Part shown: positions 1-6,847 of the stretch, piece after piece
Position numbering within the stretch: the first letter of the stretch is position 1
How the letters are laid out: each line of letters opens with the position of its first letter
Assembly: GCA_945897695.1 (NCBI GenBank)
Contig: CAMDGW010000039.1
Coordinates: 1 to 15,494, forward strand
Source: Pseudobacteriovorax antillogorgiicola
GTDB lineage: Bacteria; Bdellovibrionota_B; Oligoflexia; Oligoflexales; RGVZ01
Reading direction: 5' to 3'
DNA: 15,494 bases
Notes under the pieces: generated by a model
Database searches by the model: none
Told to the model about the DNA's origin: nothing
The model's input: the letters and a program-made list of their open reading frames with translations, nothing else
Translations under genes and position numbers: made by a program

Positions 1-16
1 CTTGGTCAATCCTCCA

Positions 17-114
17 ACGAGACATAATCGCTGTAAAATATGACGGGACAAAATCGCTGTAAAATTTCGACGAGACATATTCCCTGTAAAATTTTAACGA
101 GACAGAATCCCTGG
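17..114. repeat. Four tandem degenerate direct repeats, probable transposon end
   Basis: Four copies of a unit close to ACGAGACATAATCGCTGTAA start at 17, 43, 70 and 97, a period of 26-27 bases. The shared core is ACGRGACA, then an AT-rich base pair, then TCSCTGTAAAAT. The fourth copy matches only up to CTGG at 114 and then diverges, so the array ends there. Regularly spaced, same-direction sites of about 20 bases beginning with a GACA core are typical of TnsB-type and IS21-type transposase-binding sites near element ends. Assignment to such an element is inference: no transposase lies in the window, so the body would be to the left of base 1. No clear terminal TG/CA or target duplication can be recognised. 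Confidence 0.6.
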
Positions 115-195
115 TTACTCCACACTCAGATTCACTCGGAACGTCTCTAATTGGGCTTCTGAGGGGTTTCTTAACCATCCGAAATATAAACACTA

Positions 196-214
196 TTTGG
201 TAAAAATATCCAAA
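196..214. promoter_or_regulatory. Small inverted repeat upstream of the first lipoprotein
   Basis: TTTGG (196-200) and CCAAA (210-214) form a perfect five-base inverted repeat around an AT-rich nine-base centre, about 50 bases before the chosen start of the lipoprotein gene. It could be an operator or simply chance in AT-rich DNA. A TATAAA at 185-190 is a possible -10 box, but no convincing -35 accompanies it. Confidence 0.2.
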
Positions 215-265
215 ATGTAAAGATTGAGCATGAAAATGCCGATAACTGTAATTGAGGGTGAGTGG

Positions 266-1249
266 ATGATTGTCCGCGTCGGCAAAATTTCGGTTGTGAT
301 CTTAACGGCTGCAGTCACTGGTAGCTGCGGGAAGACGATTCTTCAAGTCATGGGCGGTGGATCAACCAATATTGTTGGTCTCAATGTTGCCCCTGCTGGA
401 GAAGGCTTATATGACCGTTGCGGCATCAGAATCAAAGATTTAGCGGACTCCTCGGCTAAATTGGCTGACATCAAGCTACGATCGGACGTCAGAGTGACGG
501 GGTCCTCATCTGGTTTAAACTACAATTTTTTAATGCAAGCAAACGTGCATATTGTCGCCTCAGCAGGGCGGTCTGTTGCCGAGACGTTATTACAGCTTAA
601 AGAAAACAAATCAGACGATGTTGACAAGGATGGAGTTGGTCGAATCACTACGGATTTGGCCAAACAAGCTGCCTACGACAATAGTACTCGAGTGACAAGT
701 GACAGTATGTCAACCGGTCTATTGCTTAAGCTTCAGAAAACTGATGAGAGATTTAAGGATGTCGAGTGCGCTGTTACATTTACTGGAAAACAGACCACTG
801 AGACCGCGGACTCTATTGGTGTCGTGGAGTTTACGCCAGGCATACCTAATGCTGTGAATCCCAGGGCCTCAATAGCCACATATGACCTGGAGCTCGGAGC
901 GAGTCGCTCCTTTACGGTTAAGGCTAAGGTCATAAAAGCCGCAAAAGACTGGTTGCCTGAAGGCACTGAGACGGATGTCACGATTGCATTCAAACGAGTG
1001 CCATCAGATCAAAAGTCAGCAGCAGGAATGCCAGCCAACGCCCCTGCAGTCACGGCCGACGTGGCTTACGAAATGATTACAACGTCGCCCGCCGGAGATG
1101 TTTGGAAGATGGGCTTGTCCAAGCGACAGATATTTTATATCAACACCACAGATAGGGATTTGGTAGGAGCTTTGTCGGACATGGGACGCAAGGATCCCAA
1201 ACTTAAAACTGAATTCCCGCCAGTATTTGCTGTACCGGTGACAGAGTAA
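266..1249 (+). CDS. Putative lipoprotein, paralogue of the gene at 2726
   Basis: No family is recognised. The frame is open from TTG 224, but ATG 266 is preferred: GAGGG (254-258) lies seven bases upstream, and the protein then opens with a basic-hydrophobic signal (residues 3-20) ending TGSC, giving a lipidated Cys21. This lipobox is off consensus at -3 (Thr instead of Leu/Val/Ile), so lipidation is likely but not certain. The remaining 300 residues are rich in Ser, Thr, Asp and Lys and look beta-rich, with no transmembrane segment after the signal. Two further cysteines (52 in DRCGI and 168 in DVECAV) match cysteines in the second lipoprotein at 2726, as do EFTPGI, RSFTV and TADVAYE followed by GLSKR near the C-terminus. 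It lies 102 bases before a FadL-like barrel gene, so a role with that barrel in the outer membrane is plausible, but function is unknown. Confidence 0.72.
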   Translation: MIVRVGKISVVILTAAVTGSCGKTILQVMGGGSTNIVGLNVAPAGEGLYDRCGIRIKDLADSSAKLADIKLRSDVRVTGSSSGLNYNFLMQANVHIVASAGRSVAETLLQLKENKSDDVDKDGVGRITTDLAKQAAYDNSTRVTSDSMSTGLLLKLQKTDERFKDVECAVTFTGKQTTETADSIGVVEFTPGIPNAVNPRASIATYDLELGASRSFTVKAKVIKAAKDWLPEGTETDVTIAFKRVPSDQKSAAGMPANAPAVTADVAYEMITTSPAGDVWKMGLSKRQIFYINTTDRDLVGALSDMGRKDPKLKTEFPPVFAVPVTE

Positions 1250-1314
1250 GAGACTTGGGGCAATTGATCCTGAATTTTTGTAGCCATATTTAGGCTGAAA
1301 TACCTTTTTTACAT

Positions 1315-1320
1315 TATAAT
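1315..1320 (+). promoter_or_regulatory. Consensus -10 box upstream of the FadL-like gene
   Basis: A perfect TATAAT lies 31 bases before the TTG start of the barrel gene, which would put the transcript start near 1327 and give a leader of about 25 bases. No good -35 hexamer sits 16-18 bases upstream (the sequence there is around TAGGCTGA), so the promoter may be weak or activator-dependent. It suggests the barrel gene can be transcribed separately from the lipoprotein gene before it. Confidence 0.5.
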
Positions 1321-1351
1321 AGTCCCAGGTGAATAAACCGGAGACTTTGAC

Positions 1352-2599
1352 TTGTATCGAAATAGTGTACGCTCAAGCGCAGTTGTTTTTTTGTTGTCCT
1401 TGGTGACAGCTTCATTTTTTTACTCGTCGCAAGCTGTGGGACAGTCTTTTCTATTCCCAGGCGCCTCCGTGACCTATGAATCTGGTTTGTCTCAGACAAA
1501 TACCAGAGGCGCTGTTGCCATCTCGAACAATCCTGCCAATAGCGTGATTACCAGGGGGATTGAGCTATACGGTGACATGACTATTTTGAATGTCGATTAT
1601 AAGTATTCTCGGACGGGTTATGATCCCGTGGGCATCAAATTGACCGCTCCACCAGTGAATTTTGGCGTTAGCTTTAAGCCAAATCCTAAAATGGCTCTCG
1701 GTGCGTTCGTCACTCCGCGTCCCTCATCCCAGGCGCAGGTTGTTAAAAATGTTCCTCAGGATTTGGGTGGTGAGATCACGCTTGTTGATGTTGAAGCCAA
1801 GCAAGGTGCATTCATAACCGGCTTTGGACTGGGTTTCAAAGTAAACAACAGCACAGCCCTCGGCATCAGCGCCATTGAAACGGCAGAAGACACTCAGATT
1901 ATTGTACGTAATGCGGGCACGACAGATGACAAGAACGCTTTACTCGGCATGCGTTTCATTGGATCTTTTTTCCAGGTGATTGCTGGCTTTCGCCATATTC
2001 CCACACAACGTCTGACGATTGCCGGTAGTTACAAGACATCTGTTCAAAAAGAGTATTCTGGCAAGTTGATCTTGAAAGGTGATCAGGATGACACCGTCAA
2101 AAAAAAAGGATTTGCTCCAGCTATACTGTCAGTTGGTGCGGAGTATCGTCTTGGTGTACCGACGATATTTGGGGAACTAAGGCGTGAATTCTGGTCTGCG
2201 GGGGCCTCTAGCTCCGCATCAGGACTTCCGGGTGCTCCTAGCCGAACAGCTTTCAACGATACGCTGATTCTAATTGCCGGCGGGCGATTTAAATTGGGTG
2301 ATGATCGCTTGGTCAGCGCTTCTATTGGATTCTATCCAGCGAATGTGGGCGATGGAACGCCAACTTCTACAACTGCAAATCCTGATGCAGTGGGAGGGGT
2401 GCAATTTGGTGAGTTCGATGGCATCACTCGAACGATGTTCTCAGGCTCATACCGATACTCAATGAAGAAGCTCGATATCATGGGTGGCTTTAATTTTATT
2501 TCTGGTTCGCGGACAGTCCCCGAAAACTACCCTGGTGCCGGACGCTATGATCTAACGGTATTTTCACTTGGCGCCGGCGTCAGCAAATATTTTAGATAG
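1352..2599 (+). CDS. FadL/OmpP1-like outer-membrane beta-barrel protein
   Basis: Likely an outer-membrane channel of the FadL/OmpP1/TodX family, which carries long-chain fatty acids and other hydrophobic compounds across the outer membrane. The 415-residue product has a signal peptide (hydrophobic residues about 9-24, cleavage probably just after SSQA or AVG near residue 28-30). The mature N-terminus includes GAVAISNNPANS (residues 53-64), like the NPA motif of the FadL hatch region. Then come alternating amphipathic strands and the FadL-like stretch GFRHIPTQRLTIAGSYKTS. The C-terminus ends KYFR rather than on the usual terminal Phe. Length is slightly under E. coli FadL (about 446 with signal). 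The start is TTG, supported by GGAG (1340-1343) eight bases upstream and by the signal peptide beginning directly after it. It is flanked by two related lipoprotein genes, suggesting a joint envelope function. The substrate cannot be read from the sequence. Confidence 0.75.
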   Translation: MYRNSVRSSAVVFLLSLVTASFFYSSQAVGQSFLFPGASVTYESGLSQTNTRGAVAISNNPANSVITRGIELYGDMTILNVDYKYSRTGYDPVGIKLTAPPVNFGVSFKPNPKMALGAFVTPRPSSQAQVVKNVPQDLGGEITLVDVEAKQGAFITGFGLGFKVNNSTALGISAIETAEDTQIIVRNAGTTDDKNALLGMRFIGSFFQVIAGFRHIPTQRLTIAGSYKTSVQKEYSGKLILKGDQDDTVKKKGFAPAILSVGAEYRLGVPTIFGELRREFWSAGASSSASGLPGAPSRTAFNDTLILIAGGRFKLGDDRLVSASIGFYPANVGDGTPTSTTANPDAVGGVQFGEFDGITRTMFSGSYRYSMKKLDIMGGFNFISGSRTVPENYPGAGRYDLTVFSLGAGVSKYFR

Positions 2600-2725
2600 T
2601 TAGCTGCCGCAAAAGAGATCTTTGAGTCTGAATTAAGTATCCGTAATCATTAATTAAATTTCTTGTTTTTGTGATTTCCTAAAGTTAAGGCACCTATGAC
2701 CCGATACGTACAATCGGAGGTCGGA

Positions 2726-3757
2726 GTGCAAAATCAAAAACTAAAATTTCCTAGCTGCTTGCTCTTGGCCTTTTTGGTCTCTTGCTCAAGCGAAGGATTG
2801 GTGGACATTGGAGGGTCCAGTGATGCTAAAGGTATGAGCGGCCGATGGAGGCCACCTGGAGAGCGTCCTGAGGCGTTTGATTTTGAGAAGCAGTGCGGTG
2901 TGCCGGCTGATAAGGCCAACGACGAAAATGCGGTGCTTCTGAGTGGGGACTACACAAGTTTTCCAATTATTGTTGAAGGATCAAAGGCTGTGCTCGGCCA
3001 AACGATTCCGTATAGGGTCATTCTTCAGGCTAAAGTTAAGATTACAGCAAATACAAAGGGGTCGAACGTTGATCGGACTGTGACAAAGATCAGCGCAGAA
3101 GGAACAAATCCGATTATTTCCATATTTGTAAACGGCACGGCCGACAAAAAGGCAAAAGGTGCTTCAGGTGTTACCAAAACAGAACCACTGCCTATCGGTG
3201 AGTGGCTAAAGCTTACTGGAAATTCTGGCAATCCTGAGATGAAAGATTTGCTGTGCGTGGTGACTGGTGCGAGGTCGTCGACGTCTGTTACTGGCGAGGG
3301 GACGCTCGCTGCGACATTTACGCCTGCACTTGTAAACTCAGTGAGTCCACTTGCCTCACCCGAGAGGATGCGCAAGGAAATTGGTGGAGGACGCACGTTC
3401 AATGTCACGGCAAATGTAACATCGGTTCCCAAGACGGGCGGTTTTATGGAAAAGGCGGATACCAATTTTAAGGTCGGAACTAAGTCAGGGAAAATTTCGA
3501 TTCGTGAGGCAAAGCCCGTGCTTTCGGTTGTAAATCAGGCGGCTAATATTAATAGAACGATTACTGCAGATATTGCTTATGAGGTGATTAACGAATTTCC
3601 AGGTGGTGCCTATACGGTGGGTCTGCCAAAACGGGCCGTATACCTGATTGATACGAAAAATAAGGCGATGAAAGCAATATATCTTGAAGATGATCGCCCT
3701 GATCCAGAAAGTGGACAGGTGGCTACTCCGCCAATCGTCATCGTGAAAGATAATTAA
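2726..3757 (+). CDS. Putative lipoprotein, paralogue of the gene at 266
   Basis: No family is recognised. ATG 2696 is the longest start, but GTG 2726 is preferred: GGAGG (2716-2720) sits five bases upstream, and the protein then begins with a compact lipoprotein signal (VQNQKLKF, hydrophobic run, LVSC) with Cys20 as the acylated residue. The following Ser favours sorting to the outer membrane by Lol rules known in enterobacteria. The 343-residue product shares its layout with the lipoprotein at 266: cysteines at 57 (KQCG) and 177 (DLLCVV), TFTPALVNSVSP, RTFNVTANV, TADIAYE, and GLPKRAVY followed by an aspartate- and proline-rich tail. Similarity is highest in the C-terminal half. It lies 126 bases after the FadL-like gene and is followed directly by a terminator, so it closes the locus. 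A role as partner of the barrel is inference. Confidence 0.73.
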   Translation: MQNQKLKFPSCLLLAFLVSCSSEGLVDIGGSSDAKGMSGRWRPPGERPEAFDFEKQCGVPADKANDENAVLLSGDYTSFPIIVEGSKAVLGQTIPYRVILQAKVKITANTKGSNVDRTVTKISAEGTNPIISIFVNGTADKKAKGASGVTKTEPLPIGEWLKLTGNSGNPEMKDLLCVVTGARSSTSVTGEGTLAATFTPALVNSVSPLASPERMRKEIGGGRTFNVTANVTSVPKTGGFMEKADTNFKVGTKSGKISIREAKPVLSVVNQAANINRTITADIAYEVINEFPGGAYTVGLPKRAVYLIDTKNKAMKAIYLEDDRPDPESGQVATPPIVIVKDN

Positions 3758-3784
3758 AAAAAGCGCCGATGACGGCGCTTTTTT
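3756..3784. terminator. Bidirectional rho-independent terminator
   Basis: GCGCCG (3763-3768) and CGGCGC (3773-3778) form a perfect GC-rich six-pair stem with a four-base ATGA loop. Seven A precede it and six T follow, so the hairpin has a U-tract when transcribed from either strand. It ends the plus-strand lipoprotein transcript, whose TAA stop runs into the A-tract, and also the minus-strand lipocalin transcript, whose stop is only 12 bases away. Confidence 0.92.
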
Positions 3785-3795
3785 CTTCATGACTT

Positions 3796-4320
3796 TTAGC
3801 TGCGAGTATACTGCAGTTTTGATAGATCAAACTTATGTACGTTTTTTAGACGATCAAGTATCCGATCCAATGTTTCGCGAGGAATCTCCGGGGATCGACT
3901 CAAAATCCAAAGCGTACTGCGGTGCGGTTCACTTACCACCGCAAACTCATAGTTTTCACCAAGATCAATAATCCAGTAGTCTCCCGAAAACGGCCAGAAA
4001 AATGATACTTTCAGCTCGGCGTTAGTTTCTTTATTAACAACTCTTGCGATTCCTTTTGCCCGAGAAATATCACCGGTTGGTGAGCCTTTATGACATTCAT
4101 TTAAAACATCAACTCGGCCGTCGTCTCTTAGGGTGTATTGCGCTGTGGTGTTAAAACAATTACGGCTAAACCACTGAGGAAAACTTGCAATCTCAAACCA
4201 CTCACCCATGTAGCGGTCGATGTCGACATGATCGACTGTCTTCAGAGGTGTTTCAGCATTAGCTATAGTTTGGCAGCTAATGAGAAAAGAGGAACATAGG
4301 ATAACAAGAGTCTTAAACAT
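3796..4320 (-). CDS. blc: Outer-membrane lipocalin (Blc family)
   Basis: A bacterial lipocalin, an eight-stranded barrel anchored to the outer membrane that binds fatty acids or lysophospholipids and is linked in E. coli to stationary-phase and membrane stress. The 174-residue product matches the family length. It has a lipoprotein signal ending LISC (acylated Cys16), the lipocalin GxW motif in YMGEWFEIASFP (residues 37-48), the strand LRDDGRVDVLN, and the strongly conserved Blc-like run DYWIIDLGENYEFAVVSEP then LWILSRSPEIP (114-147). Cys55 and Cys76 could form a disulfide. GAGGGGG lies six bases before the ATG. It is alone on its transcript or cotranscribed from the TauE-like gene 91 bases upstream; a candidate promoter of its own lies in that gap. 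The family call is secure; the ligand is not known. Confidence 0.93.
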   Translation of the reverse strand: MFKTLVILCSSFLISCQTIANAETPLKTVDHVDIDRYMGEWFEIASFPQWFSRNCFNTTAQYTLRDDGRVDVLNECHKGSPTGDISRAKGIARVVNKETNAELKVSFFWPFSGDYWIIDLGENYEFAVVSEPHRSTLWILSRSPEIPRETLDRILDRLKNVHKFDLSKLQYTRS

Positions 4321-4353
4321 GGTCAGCCCCCTCGGGTTTTAGATCCTAAAAGG

Positions 4354-4384
4354 CTTATACACTTGCGGATAACCGATAATCCAA
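4354..4384 (-). promoter_or_regulatory. Candidate promoter for the lipocalin gene
   Basis: On the minus strand TTGGAT (from 4384) and TATAAG (from 4359) are separated by 19 bases and lie about 35 bases before the lipocalin ATG. The -10 matches five of six consensus bases. The spacing is longer than the ideal 17, so this is tentative. Confidence 0.3.
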
Positions 4385-4411
4385 GGGAATTTTTTAATTA
4401 TCTGAAAGTGT

Positions 4412-4780
4412 TCAGCTAAATGCGATTTTCCCTGCCGCAAGAATCATAAAAATTGCGAAAATACGCCTCAACGTCTGGGGATTAAGGCCAACAGCAAACT
4501 TGCTCCCAAGGTACGCTCCGGCAGCCATTCCGAGGGCGACCCATAATCCAGCCTGAAGGTGGGATTGATTTATCTTTCCGGCCTGCCAATAATTCCATAC
4601 CGCGAAGGCGCCGACTGGCAATAGCAGCGCCACGAGGGAAGTCCCATTAGCTGCATGTTGATCCATGCCAAAAACGAAGATCAGGATCGGGATAATAACC
4701 AGGCCCCCGCCGATTCCAAATAGGCCAGATGCGATGCCAGCAAGGATCCCGGTCAGTATATATCCCCACCACATGGCCAT
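4412..4780 (-). CDS. Half-size TauE/SafE family membrane protein
   Basis: A member of the TauE/SafE (DUF81) family, whose full-length members export sulfite, sulfoacetate or other organic acids. ATG at 4780 is chosen over the upstream ATG at 4843 because AAGGAG lies seven bases before it, and because the extra 21 residues (basic, with no membrane character) do not fit the family. This gives 122 residues and about four membrane segments (near 5-35, 45-65, 75-95 and 105-122). The hallmark GIGGGLVIIP (22-31) and the following AANGTSL (43-49) are intact. Full-length members are about 250 residues with two such repeats, so this is a single repeat that presumably works as a dimer, as other short members would have to; there is no sign of a broken second half. 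It diverges from the methyltransferase gene. The substrate is unknown. Confidence 0.82.
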   Translation of the reverse strand: MAMWWGYILTGILAGIASGLFGIGGGLVIIPILIFVFGMDQHAANGTSLVALLLPVGAFAVWNYWQAGKINQSHLQAGLWVALGMAAGAYLGSKFAVGLNPQTLRRIFAIFMILAAGKIAFS

Positions 4781-4855
4781 AGAAAATCTCCTTCGAGAAC
4801 AGATGTTTTTTAGTATTCTGTCATAGTTCAAAAATAACTTCATGAGGGCGTTTCA

Positions 4856-5458
4856 ATGAGTATGTGGCATGAGCGTTGGGCGGTAAAAAAGACAACCTGG
4901 GATTTGAATGGGCCACATCCATTAACTAAAAGCTTATTCCAAAATTGTGCTTCTTTGTCACCCGAGAAGGCAAAGGGGCGTTGGCTCATTCCAGGGTGCG
5001 GTCGCGCGCATGATGGGCCGTACCTGCTTGAACTCGGTGCAAAGTCAGTGGACGGCCGCGACTTGGTACCGCAGGCAATTGATGAGGCAGGTAGGCTTTA
5101 TGGGAGTGTCGCTAACCTAAGACTGAGCTCAGGGGATATCACACAGGTCTCTTATGATGATGTTTGTGCTTTTGACTGTATTTTTGATCGGGCCATGCTG
5201 TGTGCTCTCCAGGGTCAGGCGCGTGATAATTATGTAAATGCGTGTGCGCAATATCTAAAGCCAGGAGGTCTTTTCGCCTCCCTGGCATTTGCGTCGACTT
5301 CCCAGCCGGAAGTTGGACCACCTTTTCAGATAACACGGTCAGAAATCGAAGTCCTATTTGGAGGGAATTGGCGAATAGAATGTCTGGAGGAGCGTTTTGA
5401 TGGCCCTTGTGATCAAAAAATACTCAGTGAGTGGCTCCTGATAGCGCAAAAACTGTAA
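4856..5458 (+). CDS. TPMT-family SAM-dependent methyltransferase
   Basis: A class I S-adenosylmethionine methyltransferase of the thiopurine/thiol S-methyltransferase family (TPMT, PF05724), whose members methylate thiols, thiopurines, halides or metalloids such as selenium and tellurium. Seen in the 200-residue product: the N-terminal W...RW...TTWDLNGPHP region, SAM motif I LIPGCGRAHD (44-53) with the family-specific PGCG, the acidic motif II VDGRDL (65-70), FDCIFDRAMLCAL (106-118), the LKPGGLF turn (134-140), and the family GPPF (154-157). GAGGG lies seven bases before the ATG. It is transcribed away from the TauE-like gene with 75 bases between starts. The family is secure but the methyl acceptor cannot be predicted; detoxification of a small thiol or metalloid is the usual guess. 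Confidence 0.9.
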   Translation: MSMWHERWAVKKTTWDLNGPHPLTKSLFQNCASLSPEKAKGRWLIPGCGRAHDGPYLLELGAKSVDGRDLVPQAIDEAGRLYGSVANLRLSSGDITQVSYDDVCAFDCIFDRAMLCALQGQARDNYVNACAQYLKPGGLFASLAFASTSQPEVGPPFQITRSEIEVLFGGNWRIECLEERFDGPCDQKILSEWLLIAQKL

Positions 5459-5560
5459 CTGGGTCCACAAATGCGGCGTGGCGCAACCTCCAGTGTGTTT
5501 GTATAGTGCTGACGTTTATGTAGTTTTGCTTTTGAGCTGGGATCTTTTGGGAGGAATTTT

Positions 5561-6841
5561 ATGGCAAAGAAACATCGCTTTCTTGAACAACTTGGCGGTG
5601 ATCCGTTTGAGGATGAAGACAGTCAAGCGCCTGAAGCTGCATCCAATGAATTTGCGGATATGATTGCACATGAGGCAGCGCGCGGTTTTGCTCAGTTGCG
5701 TCAGGGCGATAAAATTGAGGCCAAGGTCATTGGAATTATCGACGGAAGCATTGTTTGTGACGTTGGTCAGCGCAGCGAAGGGGTTTTGCCCACAGAGGCA
5801 ATGGATGCTGAGGAAATTTCCAAGTATAAAGTAGGGGAAACCTACTTCCTTTATGTTAGCTCCATGAAAAACGGCATTGAGCTCGCGACTTCCGTCTCGG
5901 CGCGTCACGCGGGCCTTGATAGTCTTCGAGATGCCATGAATTCTGGGTTACCGATTGAAGGAAAAGTTACCGGTGAAAATAAAGGTGGCTATACCGTTGA
6001 GCTACCGGGCGCCCGTGCTTTCTGTCCGTTCTCACAGATCGATGTTGTTGGTGGTAAACCACCGGCAGCATTTATTGGTCAAACCTTCAAATTCAAAGTC
6101 ATCAAAGTCGCAGGTCGCGACGTCGTGCTTTCTCGGGCAGCTTTGCTACGTGAGGAACAGGCCGGGGAACGCGCTAAAATTTTACAGACCTTACAGGTTG
6201 GCGACACCGTTATGGCGAAGGTCGTTAAGATTGAAAATTTTGGAGCCTTTATTGAGTTAGGCGGTGGTTTGAATGCTTTAGTGCCGATAAGTGAGCTAAG
6301 CTGGAGTCGTCCAGCCTCACCTCACTCAGTTGTTACTGTGGGAGATCAGGTCACAGCAAAAATTATGAAAATTGATACGACAGGTGATCGTCCTAAAGTT
6401 TCTGCATCTATGAAGCAGGTTGAGGGAGATCCTTGGGATCTTCAGGTTGAAAAGATCGAAAATGGTGCCATCGTTGATGTAAAGATCACCAAGCTGATGC
6501 AATTTGGTGCTTTTGCCGAAATTTTGCCTGGGCTGGAAGGTCTCATTCACATTTCTGAAATGAGTGCGAAGCGTAGAATCAACACGCCTGGTGAAGTTGT
6601 TGAAGTTGGGCAAATTGTGAAGGCAAAGATCACTGGCATTGACCGCATTCAGCGCCGCATTGGACTGTCGATGAAGGTCTTGGAAGCTGATTATGTTGAG
6701 CAGGAAGGCAAAAAGCAGATTGATGAACGTAACAAAGCTGAAGATGAGCACCGTGGAGTGGAGTTCCGCTCCCAGGGGGCATCCGCAACTTTGGGTGATG
6801 CGTTTTTGAAGGCTGTAAATAAATCCAAGTCTGGGAAATAA
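5561..6841 (+). CDS. S1-domain RNA-binding protein with four S1 repeats
   Basis: An RNA-binding protein related to ribosomal protein S1. After a short acidic N-terminal tail (residues 10-30), four S1 OB-fold repeats can be laid out at about 47-113, 129-193, 212-285 and 301-373. The last two are canonical, with VVKIENFGAFIELGGGLNALVPISELS and FGAFAEILPGLEGLIHISEMS-type signatures; the first two are diverged. A charged tail (375-426) ends KSKSGK. Standard proteobacterial S1 has six repeats and about 557 residues, so this four-repeat, 426-residue protein could be a short S1 like those of other phyla or a second, accessory S1 protein; a whole genome is needed to tell, so rpsA is not assigned. A very strong GGGAGGA (5549-5555) precedes the ATG by five bases, suggesting high expression. 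The transporter gene follows after six bases. Confidence 0.88.
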   Translation: MAKKHRFLEQLGGDPFEDEDSQAPEAASNEFADMIAHEAARGFAQLRQGDKIEAKVIGIIDGSIVCDVGQRSEGVLPTEAMDAEEISKYKVGETYFLYVSSMKNGIELATSVSARHAGLDSLRDAMNSGLPIEGKVTGENKGGYTVELPGARAFCPFSQIDVVGGKPPAAFIGQTFKFKVIKVAGRDVVLSRAALLREEQAGERAKILQTLQVGDTVMAKVVKIENFGAFIELGGGLNALVPISELSWSRPASPHSVVTVGDQVTAKIMKIDTTGDRPKVSASMKQVEGDPWDLQVEKIENGAIVDVKITKLMQFGAFAEILPGLEGLIHISEMSAKRRINTPGEVVEVGQIVKAKITGIDRIQRRIGLSMKVLEADYVEQEGKKQIDERNKAEDEHRGVEFRSQGASATLGDAFLKAVNKSKSGK

Positions 6842-6847
6842 GTTTTT

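Noticed and set aside
17..114. A short CRISPR array
   Set aside because: The units are nearly contiguous at a 26-27 base period, with no unique spacers of 30 or more bases, and the copies are degenerate. This fits transposase-binding sites better.
3025..3465. A 146-codon minus-strand frame inside the second lipoprotein gene
   Set aside because: It lies wholly antisense to a gene with a better start and signal peptide, and its product resembles no family. It mirrors codon bias of the opposite strand.
5516..5908. A 130-codon minus-strand frame over the start of the S1 gene
   Set aside because: It is antisense to the clear S1 gene and its strong ribosome-binding site, and its protein has no recognisable features.
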